Notes: generated from the letters alone by a model not told the origin. Numbered from the stretch's first letter, positions 23,115 to 35,583 are shown. The stretch: 64,000 bases of DNA from Vanessa cardui (GCF_905220365.1 NC_061136.1:13805702-13869701); one strand, 5' to 3'. A program made the numbers and translations.

Positions 23115-23689
23115 AAAATCCTTTACAACGTTGAATACTAATAGTTTTTGAACAGAACATAGAAGCAACAAAACTATAAATCATTGAACAATATAATTTA
23201 AGATCATGTTAGAGCTTGGAGTTAAATAGACATCCATTAGCGAATTTTTTGGCCAAACTTTTGTACAATTATTTTGGCCGTTGTTTGGAAATAATCACCA
23301 GTAATCATTGTTTTTGAGCTTGTTACGCTTTTTGTTCTATTGGTCTTTGAGCTTTTGATAATTTTCTGACAGTATTTGACGCAGAAGCTAATTATCTTTT
23401 AGGATGACGACAGGTGGTCGATGCTGATTTATTATATGCTGTGAGCTATGTAGATTGGTCATAGTGGGGTTTCTATTAATGAACTTATAACAAAAACTAT
23501 TAGCATTGTCAATTTTATTATTATTTTCTTTATCTTGAAATAAATCGCATTATATCTTTCAAAGAGTGAAAAGGTACGATGAACTATATTATATATATTG
23601 AAAAATTAAGGATTTTTTCTTAATATTGAGGTTTTTGAGGAAATCGGTAACACAGTGGTAAATTGTCTGGCTAATTGTCTTGGATTTAT

Positions 23690-23930
23690 GAAATTGCTGA
23701 TAGGACTTTGTGCAATTCAGGTGTGGGTAGGTAACATACCATCATTTATTCTAACACCATGCAGTAACACTTGGTACTCCCGTTTTTTTTATTAAAGGCC
23801 AGTGTAACTACAGACAAAAGGAACATAACATATCAGTTCACAAATTCGGAAGTGCATTGGCGTACTTTTTAGGTCGCCAGATATTTTGTGCATGGGTAAC
23901 CACATACAGTCAGATGATGATGATTTGTTT
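23690..23930 (+). repeat. Family B, degraded
   Basis: Recognisable blocks are ggactttgtgcaattcagg, gggtaggtaacataccatc and ccagtgtaactacagacaa. Many substitutions suggest an old copy. Confidence 0.55.
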
Positions 23931-24483
23931 ATCCTATGCCATTAAGAATTAGGGAACCAGAAGGTCGAGTTTGGAACTTTTCCTACCAAGAGACGAGTGA
24001 ATGATAGAATGTAAATAAATTACTCGAAACGTCACTATTTAATGTCCGATATCACGGGCTAAATAAATCTATCCTAAGTTGAAAACTAAGTAACATGTAT
24101 GCTATTGTTCAATCAGAACCGGTCAAGGCGTGTTTTGCATCTCAAATGAGACGGAGGCGCTTAAATTCTTTTTGATTGCTCGTAACTTAAAAACTTCGAC
24201 ATTACTTTAAGTGATCGGATAGGACAGCGTTTATTTATCCTACTGATGTACTAAACCAATTCTCTTAATAAAAAGCCAATAGCCTGGAAAAGATAGCCCT
24301 CAATGATAGCACTGTCATTTCTAACATTTTTTATATTACTCAACTCAAAGACCAACAGTAGGATATTTATAGACTGTTGTTGTCTGTTGTGGTTTTGTTG
24401 TCTTATACTTTTAATGAGATCTATATAAATAATATTACAACAAGAGGAAACAGTTTAATTAAATGAGTTGAGTAAAAAAAGTA

Positions 24484-24800
24484 AAGTAACAGCCTGTAAA
24501 TTTCCCACTGCCTCCTTAAGGGCCTCCTCTCCCTTTGAGGAACGTACTGGAATATGTTCCAAACCTTCTGTTTGGAACATATTCCACTACGTTGATGCAA
24601 TGCGGGTTGGTTATAAAAATGTGGCAGAATTTCTATGAAATTAGACAAATGCAATTTGTTCGCGATGTTTTCCTTCACCGCCGAGCGCGAGATGAATTAT
24701 AAACACAAATTAATCACATGAATATTCATCGGTGCTTGCCTGGGTTAGAACCCGTAATCATCGGTTAAGATGCACGTGTTCTAACCACGGCATCACGGCT
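24484..24800 (-). repeat. SINE family A with an internal inverted duplication
   Basis: Tail agtaacagcctgtaaattt to head catcacggct. In the body an inverted copy of the segment around ggaacatattcc has been inserted beside the original, making 23-bp arms at 24541-24563 and 24571-24593 with one mismatch and a 7-bp loop. Confidence 0.85.
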
Positions 24801-24934
24801 AGTAGTATAAAGTATAAGACATTTTCCGTAATTTGAAGAGACTTTCTGGATAATCCAAAGGTCGTTTAATAGGAAGCTAGTAATGTTAATGCAATCAATG
24901 AATTTTCAATTCCTCATTTAATAAAGTAATTGAC

Positions 24935-25200
24935 GTTCGTCCAATTACGGCGATACCATATTAGACCTCTCCGAATACCTTGAAAAACTGTCTGTAACAT
25001 TCTTTAATAGATGCAGGCTATTCAAAGATGAATGCGTAAAAAAAACATACAACATATTAATATAGGAAATAGGCTGTTTGAACAGTATGAAGCTTCCAAT
25101 TTTTTGCGAGATCTTTATGAGATGGCTCATTGATAAGAACTCTTGAGAAAACCCAAATGTCTTGAACTTGGCCATCAAAAAGCATGCTAGAGTTAAATTC
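24935..25200 (+). pseudogene. Possible decayed coding relic, family unknown
   Basis: Two adjacent plus-strand frames read like protein: one has NYGDTILDLSEYLEKLSV and then FFNRCRLFKDEC (24936-25065); the next, shifted by one base, has NRLFEQYEASNFLRDLYEM, then two stops and ELLRKPKCLELGH. Composition and residue pattern look like a real but broken gene or retrocopy. I do not recognise the family, and the antisense open frame over the same bases is likely a shadow. Confidence 0.3.
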
Positions 25201-25644
25201 AAGTATCCGAATAGTTTAATGTTTGTGATATCGATAGAAAACTTACGTCATTGTAAGTGGTATTGATAACTATTTATTTATTGCCAAAACCCCATAGTTT
25301 ATCACAAATTGTATATTAAGAACCATTAAAGCAAGAATGCGGTGTGGTATAAAATATACATAATATCTTCAAATTTATTCAAATACAAATCACGTATGTA
25401 GAACTTCAAAGATATTTAATAGCGAAGTAGTTTTGAATTTTAATGCTATTAGAAATCATTGAAAGTCATTGAAAAGGTTATATTTATAAATAGGGTTAGA
25501 AAAAAATCCAAAATACAAGGCATTCAAACTGTCCGCTGTTACTTCTGTCACATCTATAATGAACTCCAGCACGGAGATGACTGTACAATATTTGTCTTAG
25601 CGAGCATATTTTTACTCTACACTGGCATTCTTATAATCTGCTAA

Positions 25645-25870
25645 TTGGGCACGATGTAACATTGCGGGTTCAAACCCAGGCCAGTCTATATATACTATCT
25701 ATCTATCTATATATATATAGGCTATCTATAATTCATCTCGAGCTCGTCGGTGAAGAAAAACTATCGATGTGTAACTAATTTTAACGAAATTGTGAATCCA
25801 CCAACCAGCATTGGAGTAGCGTGATGGAATAAGCTTGTAACACAGTAGTGGGAAATTCACATGCTGTTAC
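25645..25870 (+). repeat. SINE family A with internal microsatellite
   Basis: Head with B box gcgggttcaaacccagg, then a (tatc)n/(ta)n expansion, then ataattcatctcg and the tail cagtagtgggaaattcac. The A box is degraded. Confidence 0.75.
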
Positions 25871-26156
25871 CCTAAGATTGGTAAAGTAATACCGACTTCC
25901 CAATTAAGATCAGACATTATTACGCGACTACTGTTATAATTATCAAAATCTATTGGCACGGTAACAAATATTATTTACCTAAGTTACAACGTGACCAGTA
26001 AAACTAAGTATGCTGATTTGAGTTAAAATAACTGATCAGATTGCGGCGCTGGTCTGGTAAGTATTAAATACTTAGACTACAAGGTATTGTGTTGTTATGA
26101 AATGATTAAACTCTTCCTGATTAAAAGTTGCAACCAATTTGGAATCAAAAACTTAA

Positions 26157-26356
26157 TCTATACTAATATTAAAAAATGTGAAAGTAACTCTATCTGTCCG
26201 TCTGTCTGTCGCTCTATCACTACCAAACCACAGGATCGAATTTGATGAAATTTGGTATGAAGCAAACTTAGGCTCCAAGAAAGGACATAGGCGACTTTAT
26301 TTGCCTGACATATGACAACGGACTAAAACACGAGTGAAGCCGTGGGCGGCGACTAG
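26157..26356 (+). mobile_element. Non-autonomous Helitron, type 1, with intact ends
   Basis: Begins TCTATACTAATATT and ends cggcgaCTAG, between a host A (26156) and T (26357). This is the canonical Helitron target and terminus. A GC-rich hairpin (gccg-tggg-cggc) lies just before CTAG. No coding capacity, so it moved with help from another element. Confidence 0.75.
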
Positions 26357-26647
26357 TAATATATGTATACAACTAATGCTACAAATATTTGTAGTAAATA
26401 TGCAATTTCATTTTAAATATCCATATACATATTTGCAAATAGACAATGTCAAAAAAAAAACTAATTAGTTAAGATTTTTTTTGTATGTCTAGAACAAATT
26501 ATATTTATATTAGCAAAGTAAACGCGACTGTCACATCCGTTGACGTAAACATATTCATTAATGTCATTTTAAGAAGTCAAACAATGCTCAAATATGCCTG
26601 ATATTGCCGCTTATAGTAAAAAAGTATTTGCAATGTATAATGAATGT

Positions 26648-26735
26648 TATAGGTCAAAGGCCTCCTCTTTAGGATAATAGACAGTTTAGCACAAGATAAC
26701 TCAATTGTACTTGCCCCGATTTGAACCTGTGAACT
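26648..26735 (-). repeat. SINE family A fragment, degraded
   Basis: Retains ggtcaaaggcctcctct and the head-side cccgatttgaacctgtgaa, with most of the body deleted. Confidence 0.5.
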
Positions 26736-26926
26736 TAATTTAAATTTCTATACTGCACTTTAATCTTTTTTTATAGCTGTATATCGGTTACTGTTTATGA
26801 ATAATAATTGTTGAAACTTTATTCAAGACTATATCGATTTTCTTTAGATTTTTAAAAATTAAGAAGAATTATATTTAATAAAATTATGTACTTAAATGTG
26901 TGCATGTAGGAATATAAATTAAAAAA

Positions 26927-27050
26927 TAGTTACTGTATAAATCTTGACCGCGTGGAATGGTAGCAAGAATGCTATTCAGATCGTCTGGACTAAAAACGAA
27001 CCAGCCCTCCTGTCACCAGTGTAGACAATATAGGGAGGTGTTATATTTTT
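26927..27050. repeat. Direct repeat, copy 1
   Basis: Shares gttactgtataaatcttgac and the following cgcgtggaatggt with the copy at 27459, then aaaacgaaccagccctcctg and gtcaccagtg. It lacks about 25 bp (ccccgttgaatcgcaattcc) present in the other copy. It looks like the 3' end of a retroelement. Confidence 0.7.
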
Positions 27051-27458
27051 AATGAAACTTTCTGCACCACTACTAATATAAAAATTGAGAAGAATTAAGA
27101 TATATCCCAATAAAGAGTGTCTTAATTTGATTGTACTTGATTACCTAGAATATCTTTCAAATTTTAATAACGCCAACAAACTTTATTTCGATTTTGTTTC
27201 TTAATTTATAATTTTAAATCCATGATCATATTCTGAGGTGCTTTTCTAATCTGTTCTTATATGCACAGAGGATCTCATATATATTGAGGAATATTTACCG
27301 TGAAATTACTCATCGCGTCGCTGTTGATGGTAGGAATAGTTTATGTAGCAATTAACAATTCATAATATTATATTATGTATTGAAAGTAAATTTATTTAAT
27401 ATAAGAATTAACAACATTAAATGCTTAAATATATATATACAAATATGAACTAAAACTA

Positions 27459-27605
27459 GTTACTGTATAAATCTTGACCGCGTGGAATGGTGGCAAGAAT
27501 GCTAGCAGTATTTCCCCGTTGAATCGCAATTCCGATCCTCTGGGAAAAAAACGAACCAGCCCTCCTGTCACCAGTGGAGGCAATGAGACGAGGTGTTATA
27601 ATTGA
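27459..27605. repeat. Direct repeat, copy 2
   Basis: The longer copy of the repeat at 26927, about 530 bp away in the same orientation. It ends with ggcaatgagacgaggtgtta. A third, decayed copy lies near 53300. Confidence 0.7.
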
Positions 27606-28333
27606 AAGTTAATAAATAAATATAGTCCAGTCGTCATATAGATTAATTTTTGCAGATCTAGACACGAAAAAAATAAAAACTAACATCTAGACAAAACTAT
27701 ACAGCAGGATATAGTCATATTATATGTTATAGGTTAGGTCAAATCGCTACATTAACTCTGTGCTATATAAATAATATCTTAACTTTAAAATTAATTATAA
27801 GTGTTCTGCCAATATACATATATCATTTAAATTTGTGTGAAAACTCGCACGTCGATATAGTTTATTAAAAAGTTATGTGTGAATTCTGAATTGCACAGAG
27901 TGAACTATGAAGATTATTGAGCTTGAAATATTTTTTATTCTAAATAATTCGTATATTGGAAAAGTTCTGTCGTATCTGAAATAAGCAAGTAATTTTTCTT
28001 GTAAATAAAAATAAAAAAAATCTAGCTAGTGAATCATTAGGATTTTTTTCTGAAAGATGGCAATAAGATATTACATATAACGTGGACTATTTAATTGATT
28101 AATATGAAATACATATTTTTTAAAATGAAATGAAAAATGTTTTTCAAAATGCGACAGCTTTCTCTCCTTCCTATTATATCATACTCCAGTTAACAATAAA
28201 ACGCTTATTAAAGTTAATTATAATCTGAGTTCAAAGTACAAGAAGCCAAATTAGTTTAACTTAATTACCAACTCCATCCTAACACAACATATATACGCTG
28301 TTTAGTATAGAATGCAAATCATCACCAGCGACC

Positions 28334-28600
28334 TTAAGTCATTCCGAGTCGAAAATTCTCCTCAGATACCTCTTCACGGTAGCATGGGTAAGCGATCCCG
28401 TGGCGTCCGCCGAAAGACGGTGAGGGTACCGCTGGTTTTTTAGTGGGTAAACCCGGTGTGTTTGAGCACACTCGGCGTCCAGGGCTCCGGGGAGTACCAC
28501 CCCCCCCCCCCTCCCACTTTCCATCACGTGGGGGAAGCGCGGAATGCGTTTTTCTAGCGAGAAAAAAAATGCTCCTCAAATGCCTTCCGTTAGTGGATTA
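28334..28600. repeat. Probable non-LTR retrotransposon 3' fragment with poly-C run
   Basis: A GC-rich island with gcgatcccgtggcgtccgc, gacggtgagggtaccgctgg and tgggtaaacccggtgtg, then a run of about 12 C. This resembles the GC-rich 3' regions of lepidopteran LINEs. The overlapping open frames on the minus strand follow from base composition. Confidence 0.45.
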
Positions 28601-28830
28601 CAATAATAAAAGTTTATGACTAAGTCAAAACTAGTCTGAATACATTAAAAACAAATAACGTAAAAGATAATTGCAACCATAACTCGTTTTTTAAACTTTT
28701 ATTACACATTAATAATGAAATATAATAACAGTGATTATTAGATATCCGGCTTTGTTATAATTGTATATATAAAATGCTATATGCTATAAAACAAATTAAA
28801 CTACCTGTTTGATCCTGTAGTAGAAGTAGT

Positions 28831-29090
28831 AAAAGTAAAGTAACAGCCTGTAAATTTCCCACTGCTGGGATAAGGCCTCCTTTTCCATTAAGGATAGGGT
28901 TTGGAACATATTCCAACACGCCGTTCCAATGCGGGTTGGCGGAATGCACATGTGGCAGATTTTCGATGAAATTAGACACATTCAGGCTATGTTTTCCTTC
29001 ACCGCCGAGCACGAGATGTATTATAAACACAAATTAAGCACATATATATAGTGGTGCTTGCCTGGGTTTGAACCCGCAATCATCGCTTAA
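28831..29090 (-). repeat. SINE family A, head-truncated
   Basis: Tail aaagtaacagcctgtaaatt to the B-box region tgggtttgaacccgcaatc. It stops at catcgctta before the A box. Confidence 0.85.
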
Positions 29091-29577
29091 AAAAGGGTAG
29101 TTTAAATTATTATTAAACAATGATATAATTACATTTATGAACGGGTTATATATCGCTCATGCACACTTATATGACGTTTTTAAACATTAATATTATTAAT
29201 TTAATATTTTGTCTTATATAAAGTATTGTAGCTTGTATTTATAGTCATTAAACATAGTTCTTTGTTTTTACCAAACGGTAAAAAATACGAAACAGCTTAT
29301 TTTCTAGATGTTAAGTATTTGTGGACTGTGAAAACCTAAAGACATAAAAGATAATTTATATGAAATATTGTCGCGTATTATTCTATTTTGTTAATTAAAA
29401 CATATATTTTTGTTAAAGTAGATAATAGTAGATAGTCATTGAAAGATTGTTTATTCAATAATTTATATTGAATATAAAATGAATATTTAATTTTAATATT
29501 TATTGTTATTATTTTCTAATATAGTTTACTACGCAGAAAACGCTGCCATATATTTCAGTAATTTAGTTAAGAAGTGG

Positions 29578-29757
29578 TAAGCTCACACAGCCAGTGTAAC
29601 AAAAGGCACAGGGGACATAACATCCTAGTTACCAAGGTTGGTGGCGCATTGGTGATGTAAGGCTTAATAAAATGTTAATTTCTATGATCAGTGGCTACCA
29701 TTTACCAACAGGTGGTCCCATTTACACGTCCGCCTATTTTATAAAAAAAAAAAACAT
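29578..29757 (+). repeat. Family B 3' part
   Basis: Starts in ccagtgtaacaaaaggcac, has gttaccaaggttggtggcgc, and ends at cgcctattttataaaaaaa. Confidence 0.7.
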
Positions 29758-30680
29758 TTGTCTGACTGTGTAAAAAAAAAAATAGCAACTTTGAGGTAAT
29801 TTACCAGATCATAATTTAAACTAACGTCGTGAATTCAAATGAACCATGGAACGCAGTTTTTTTTTGTTTAGTTCTTAAATGAGTAATCTAAAATTTTTTA
29901 CTCGTTCTGCCTCAGCCTGTGATTATGAGCTCCAGGTGTGCGAAGGTCGACCGTCGGCTGTATGTGAAAAATTAAAAATCAACGGTTAAATAAAAAAAAA
30001 AACTTGTCAAATTGACGTCAACTGCGCGCCAAAAAATATGACGTTTCAACTGAACATGTTGCTTATTGATTATTTATTGAAAAAGCTACTATTGTATAAT
30101 TATGAAATAATTGAAATGTAATTGCTAATCTTATTAAATCATTGTTATTACCACTTTTTGTGTCATTTGATGAGTACTTTTTTTAATTAATGGTAGGAAG
30201 ACGTACAGATTGATGAGCCAATTGATGTGTCTTGGCCAGCAGATTGACTTTGAATAAAAAACGTTAGCAATGGCGTTGTTCCCTGTATTTACTTGCTTTT
30301 TTGATAATGTAATTTGACGAAATTAGCATAAAATGAATTACCGTAAAACTTAGAGAAAAAGCTACAAAGTTATATGTATTTCAGTCTAGACACACTTTGT
30401 ATTTTAAAAATAAAATAAATTTAAATTTAGAATATTAATTATATTCCATTGAATATCAATTTTCGAGGAAACTCTATATTTTTTCAATGAAAGTTATGAA
30501 AGAAGGACGTAAGTCAATTTATTTATTTTTTTATTTTTCTTTACAAGAAATATACTCATGTTTATTGTAAAGGGCTAAAAAACTGTGTAACTAGTTATTC
30601 AAAGTCACATATTACTATAGGAAATAAAATTATTCATTACCAATATTATGTATTGGAAAATTAGTAAACATACATACGTT

Positions 30681-30879
30681 GTCTTAAATTTTCGCGATTA
30701 TTACACATTTAAATAAAACTAATTATAACGGATGAATCGCGTATATTAATTATTTTTAAACATCCCGACGTTTCTTAGTCTACCCGTGACCACGAACACT
30801 GCAAAGTGCTCGAAACGTCGGGATGTTTAAAAATAATTAATATACGCGATTCATCCGTTATAATTAGTTTTATTTAAAT
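30681..30879. mobile_element. Fold-back element, 67-bp perfect arms, copy 1
   Basis: Arms 30707-30773 and 30813-30879 are exact reverse complements around a 39-bp loop that contains agtctacccgtgaccacg. A 26-bp unique leader (gtcttaaattttcgcgatt) precedes the left arm. A 9-bp direct repeat, acatacgtt, flanks the unit (30672-30680 and 30880-30888) as a likely target duplication. No coding capacity. A related unit lies at 50763-50930. Confidence 0.8.
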
Positions 30880-31630
30880 ACATACGTTAACCTTTTTTTT
30901 TAAATCGCTTAAAATAATCTTATTTCAAGGTATCATTTAATCAGAGCGAGTATTGGTTGCCTCACCAAACTCTCTTGATTAATAATTAATTCATTTAATA
31001 TATAATTATCTTAATACCGTAGGTTATTAATAATTGCTGAAAAATTTTATAAAGAAACAAATTTATCCATATTATTTTAAATTAATTTGATCCACAAATA
31101 ATAAATCGCCATTGACCAAATTTGTTGTAATAGAATTACATAAAATAAATGTATATAGTTTCGAAATATTTAATTCCGGTTAATATTCAAAAAAGGAATC
31201 CTTTTCCTGACTTTTTTTTTAAATGAATCGATTTTGGTATACATGTTTTAACATTATTCTTTTTTTAAATACGGATGGGGAAGCTCAATACAGAAGTATT
31301 ATTTCGAAAGGCAACTTTAATTTTTAAGTTATTTATGAATAAAAATTACCATCTATTTGTTTAAAAATAACAACAGTTAAAATGCATTTACACAATATTG
31401 ATTTATGTGTATTGCGGATTTTCATGTGTATGATCACCGTAATTGAAATTACATACCGAGATGTTACTTGAGCACTTCTAAGTTGTAATTCTGTCTCCAA
31501 AATTGTAACTAGTGATGTCAACAGAATCAATCCGACATTATATTTTTCCTAGACTGTGGAATGAGTCCATCATTTTCAGTTGCAAACTAACCAGCTATAA
31601 TAATAATTTTGTATCGAAACATATATCTGT

Positions 31631-31777
31631 ATCAATATTATAAATGTGAAAGAAAGAATTTGATAAAATTTGGTGTGAAGTAAAATTGACCTCCGAGGAA
31701 TGACATAGGCTACCTTTTTTGCCTAACACATGACAACCCACCCGCTAAAACGCGAGTCAAACCGCGGGCGACAACTA
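31631..31777 (+). mobile_element. Helitron-like element, type 1
   Basis: atcaatattataaatgtgaa start, gacataggctacc and gcctaacacatgacaaccc, ending accgcgggcgacaactac. The 5' ctgtctgtc segment is deleted. Confidence 0.65.
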
Positions 31778-31808
31778 CTTTAGCATACAAAATACAACAA
31801 ACAATAAC

Positions 31809-32103
31809 AACAACAGCCTGTAAATTCCCACTGTTGGGCTAAAGGCCTCCTCTCCCTTTAAGGAGAAGGTTTGGAACATATTCCACCACGCTGTTCCAAT
31901 GCGGTTTGGTGGAATACACATGTGGCAGTATTTCTTTGAAATTTGTTACATGCAGGTTTCCTCATGATGTTTTCCTTCACCGATGAGCACGAGATGAATT
32001 ATAAAGACAAATTAAGCACATGAATTAGCTGTGCTTGCCTGGGCTTGAACCCGCAATCATCAGTTAAGATGCACGTGTTCTAACCACTGGGCCATCTCTG
32101 CTC
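31809..32103 (-). repeat. SINE family A, full length
   Basis: Complete from tail acaacagcctgtaaattcc to head ctgggccatctctgctc. A box and B box (gggcttgaacccgc) are both present. Confidence 0.9.
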
Positions 32104-32754
32104 AATTAATTAAGACTAAAATAAAACTAAATTACCTACATATAGCGACTTCAGTATCAAGTAAAAAGATTTGGTTCTATGAAAATGCTTTTTTTTTTTA
32201 ATTTTGTTACTATAATTTCTCTCATATGAGTAAGTTTCTATTAATCTCGCTAGCTCCAAGTTATCGTTTGAACAATATTAACCGTGTAAGTAAATATTTT
32301 GCGTGATTTTGACCTCGGTCGTTTGCCAAAAGTTACCGACGTACTAAAGGATGCACCAAATATTTGTACATACTATGCTTCAAAGATCTTCGTAGCTTAA
32401 AAGTCGTTGAAACTTCTCAATAAGGAAAAAATCACAATTTTAAATAAATCAAGGTCCGGTTAGTCCAAACGACAGCATGTATGAAAACCAAACAAGTAAG
32501 CTCATTTTATAACATTAACTTGAATAACATTTTTAAACATAAAATTAAAAATGAAACCAGAATGTTCTAAAATCTTTAAACAATTGTTGTTTAATTTGTA
32601 ACTAAATACCAGCGGAAAGATAAGGACGCTATCATCAAGTTCTACATCTTGAAACTTGCAACACCGGACCAATTATCTAACATATAATAGCTTAGTAACT
32701 GTCTTAAACTATTGCTCATGATGTCTTGCAATATTTAATTAAAAAGAAAATCAG

Positions 32755-33010
32755 ATCACCGGCTCACGTCCTGCGAAGCGTAGCTCGGAAATACTGAGAG
32801 CACTAACATCAACTATCAACAGCGCTTACACAACGATGTTCAAAAAAGGCGCTATATAGCGCGACGTCAATGAACAGTACATTTATTTAGTGCGTATACT
32901 CGCGCAAACAATTTCCAGCGCGTTGCTTTTTGCGCATCTACCCGCTTTTTTTCCAGTGTAATTTTAAGTGTACTCTCAGTTATGAAATGTTGTTAATTAA
33001 TTTTGTAACT
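32755..33010 (+). promoter_or_regulatory. Candidate regulatory island or internal promoter
   Basis: A CG-containing, non-repeat stretch that stands out from AT-rich surroundings. It has a perfect palindrome gcgctatatagcgc around 32851-32865, several gcgc motifs, and an arthropod-type initiator tcagtt at about 32976. It lies 4.5 kb before the first coding exon of the scavenger receptor gene. No clear exon or donor follows before a SINE starts at 33016. Strand and function are inferred. Confidence 0.25.
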
Positions 33011-33015
33011 TTGAA

Positions 33016-33229
33016 ATATATAAATATTGAACAACATTACATACATTATTCTGATCCCAATGTAAGAAGCTAAAGCACTTGGGTTATGGAAAATCAGAAA
33101 TAACGATGTTACCACAATCACTCAGACCGAAGACAACATAGAAAACTGACGAACTTTTTTCTCTATCGACTCGGCCGGGAATCTAACCTGGGACCTCGGA
33201 GTGGCGTACCCATGAAAACCGGTGTATAC
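33016..33229 (-). repeat. SINE family C, head-truncated
   Basis: Reads from aacaacattacatacatta through gactcggccgggaatctaac to gaaaaccggtgtatac. The outer A-box part is missing. Confidence 0.8.
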
Positions 33230-33689
33230 GTTCGAATATATTCAGTGATCGCAAGTGGTGATTAATGGAGAGATTAATACGGTGAAAGCAAGATAAACAC
33301 GGTACAAAATGATGCTAAATTATGTTTATATTCTATCAACGTGACAGATTTGTGAAATATAACAATCAAATTTGAATTAAAATCAAATAAAAACTTTATT
33401 CAAATGTACTTTTGCAAGCATTCGACCCGGCTTACTAAGTCATTATGTCGGTTATATGTAAAGCGACAACCGGTCCATAATGTGGATTCATGCTTTGATT
33501 GTAATCAAATCTTACGTAACAATTTTATTGATACGCGTTGTATGATGGAGTATACTACGTTATATGTCAATTTTACGAATAGATTAAGGCTGTATTGCAA
33601 AATAATATTTATGCGTTGAATATGCGTTGATATTAAATCTTCACTCTATACGTATTAATAGTTACTTTTGTTAGAAAGTAAACGTCCAA

Positions 33690-33790
33690 TTTTCAACCAA
33701 CCCGCATTAGAACAGCGTGGTGAAATATGTTCCAAACCTTTTCCTCTAGGGAGAGGAGGTCTTAGCCCAGCAGTGGGTAATTTACCGGTG
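33690..33790 (+). repeat. SINE family A 3' fragment
   Basis: Contains caacccgcattagaacagcg, aatatgttccaaacc and agcccagcagtgggtaattt only. Confidence 0.75.
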
Positions 33791-33959
33791 GTTCATGTAT
33801 TTAATAAACGTGTACATTTTTGTATTTGGTTTTCACCATTAATCGTAAATCTCTTATGTTTCTAGTTAATCAACGTCCATAAATACATATATTATAAATG
33901 CAAATATAAGTCTATATGTTACACTTTCGCAGTCGTGCAATTGAATTTGATGAAATCAC

Positions 33960-34229
33960 TAAGTAGTAAAAAACAAAGCTATCTCTGTCCCTATATCCTT
34001 ATGTATGCTTAAATCTTTAAAACTACAAAACGGATTTTAATGCAGTTTTTTTAATAGATAGAGTGATTCGAGAGAAGGGTTTTTGTATATAGGTATATAA
34101 TAGGTACACGGACAACATAGTAAAGACGCACTGATAATTTTAGTTTGTAATGTGATGTCGTAAATAATTAAATCTGTAGTATATTTAGTATTAATATTGC
34201 ACACGTGCGAAGCCGGGGTGGGTCGTTAG
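33960..34229 (+). mobile_element. Helitron-like element, type 2
   Basis: Blocks aacggattttaatgcag, agagtgattcgagagaaggg, aatctgtagtatatttag and cacacgtgcgaagccgggg match the other type 2 copies. The end gtcgttag departs from CTAG. Confidence 0.55.
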
Positions 34230-34678
34230 TTTGTTATAAAACAACCTTAAAACTCAAGTAAGGCTACATTGTTGTACTTAAAATTTGACGACAAACCTCA
34301 AACTGTTGTAAAGCTGTAGACGACAAAAATACATAAAGTCTATATAAATTAAGCCCGTATCTAGGCAAGGCAGTTGTTTTTCTAGTAAAATAAGAGGGGA
34401 CGTATCGTCAACGAGCTTGCAAAACATACCGACGAACAAAGTACGATATAATTATTTTAATTAAATAGCTTACCATAATTTCCTTCCTGATTTTCTTCCG
34501 GTAAAGTACCAAGGTCTATAAAATAAAATATTTTATAATTTTAATCTAGATCCTACCTGTTTTAAGGTTAAAACGAGTTGTTTTCTTAAAAACCGACGCT
34601 TTTACTGTCGCGCTTTGTCTTTGATATGATAATTTAATTATTGCGTTTTTATATGCTTCATAACGATTTTATGTTTTA

Positions 34679-34868
34679 CTAGTAGTGGCCCACGGCTTTT
34701 TTTGCGTTTTAGGGTGTTGGTTGTCATGTGTAAGGCAAAAAATCAGCCGATGTCCTTCCTAGGATTTTAAGTTTGCTTCATATCAATTTTAACAAATTCA
34801 GTTCAGCGGTTTGGTCGTGAAAGACACAGACTGACAGCGTTACTTTTACATTTATAATATTAATATAC
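34679..34868 (-). mobile_element. Helitron-like element, type 1
   Basis: Starts A/CTAG at 34678-34682 (the 3' end on the minus strand), with gtggcccacggc, gttggttgtcatgtg, tcagcggtttggtcgtgaa and ttataatattaatata following in reverse order. Confidence 0.65.
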
Positions 34869-35405
34869 ATTACTGGATTTGGCGATTTAGTTTTTACAAA
34901 GAGAATCAGTTTATAGAGGTAAAAAGTATCAAAAACCAGTCGCGTATAAATAAATGTATGTGATGTAATATACAGTACCCGGATAAGTTATTCGAATGAC
35001 GTTTTACATTAAAATACATTAAATTCAGTTTAATAGCTATAGAGTGTTTCATAAACAATTACAAAAATGAATGCTTTTACGGATAATTTTAATTATTATA
35101 CGTTGAGCCTTATTATTCACATTCACAGATAAAAAATACGTTGCAACTTTGGTTTTATATAAAAAAAATTGTTGTAGAACAATATGTAACCTCCGTTGTT
35201 TGTGAATTCATTTTTTAATACTTCAATTTTCGATTGAGCAACAATTGTGTCGAATGTATGTATTTGTTTCGATAACCTAACGGTGTTGTATAGTTTTAAA
35301 TTTATAAAATACTATTATACTTGACCATGAATGAAATGTACGAAACCGCTGTTAACTTTATTAATTAGATAAACATGTATTTGTTTTATCATTTATTATA
35401 ATAAA

Positions 35406-35583
35406 GATTGTAACATAGTATAAAACAAAGTCGCTTACCGCTGGCTATCTGTGTATGCTTATTATTATGGGAAGGGTTTTTTTATATAATACATATAGGA
35501 CAATTTATTAAATAAACAAGAAAAAATCTGTAGTATTTTTAGTATCAGCATTGCACACGTGCAAAGCCGGGGCTGTTCGCTAG
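35406..35583 (+). mobile_element. Helitron-like element, type 2, internally deleted
   Basis: Starts near acatagtataaaacaaagtc and ends ccggggctgttcgCTAG followed by T. The aatccg and gattcgag blocks in the middle are missing. Confidence 0.6.

Noticed and set aside
28334..28579. Open frames of 62 and 81 residues on the minus strand
   Set aside because: Located in a GC-rich retroelement 3' fragment with a poly-C run; composition explains the openness.
30774..30830. Hammerhead ribozyme in the loop of the fold-back element (cgaaacgtc resembles part of the core)
   Set aside because: The required CUGANGA half of the core is not present at a suitable distance in either copy.
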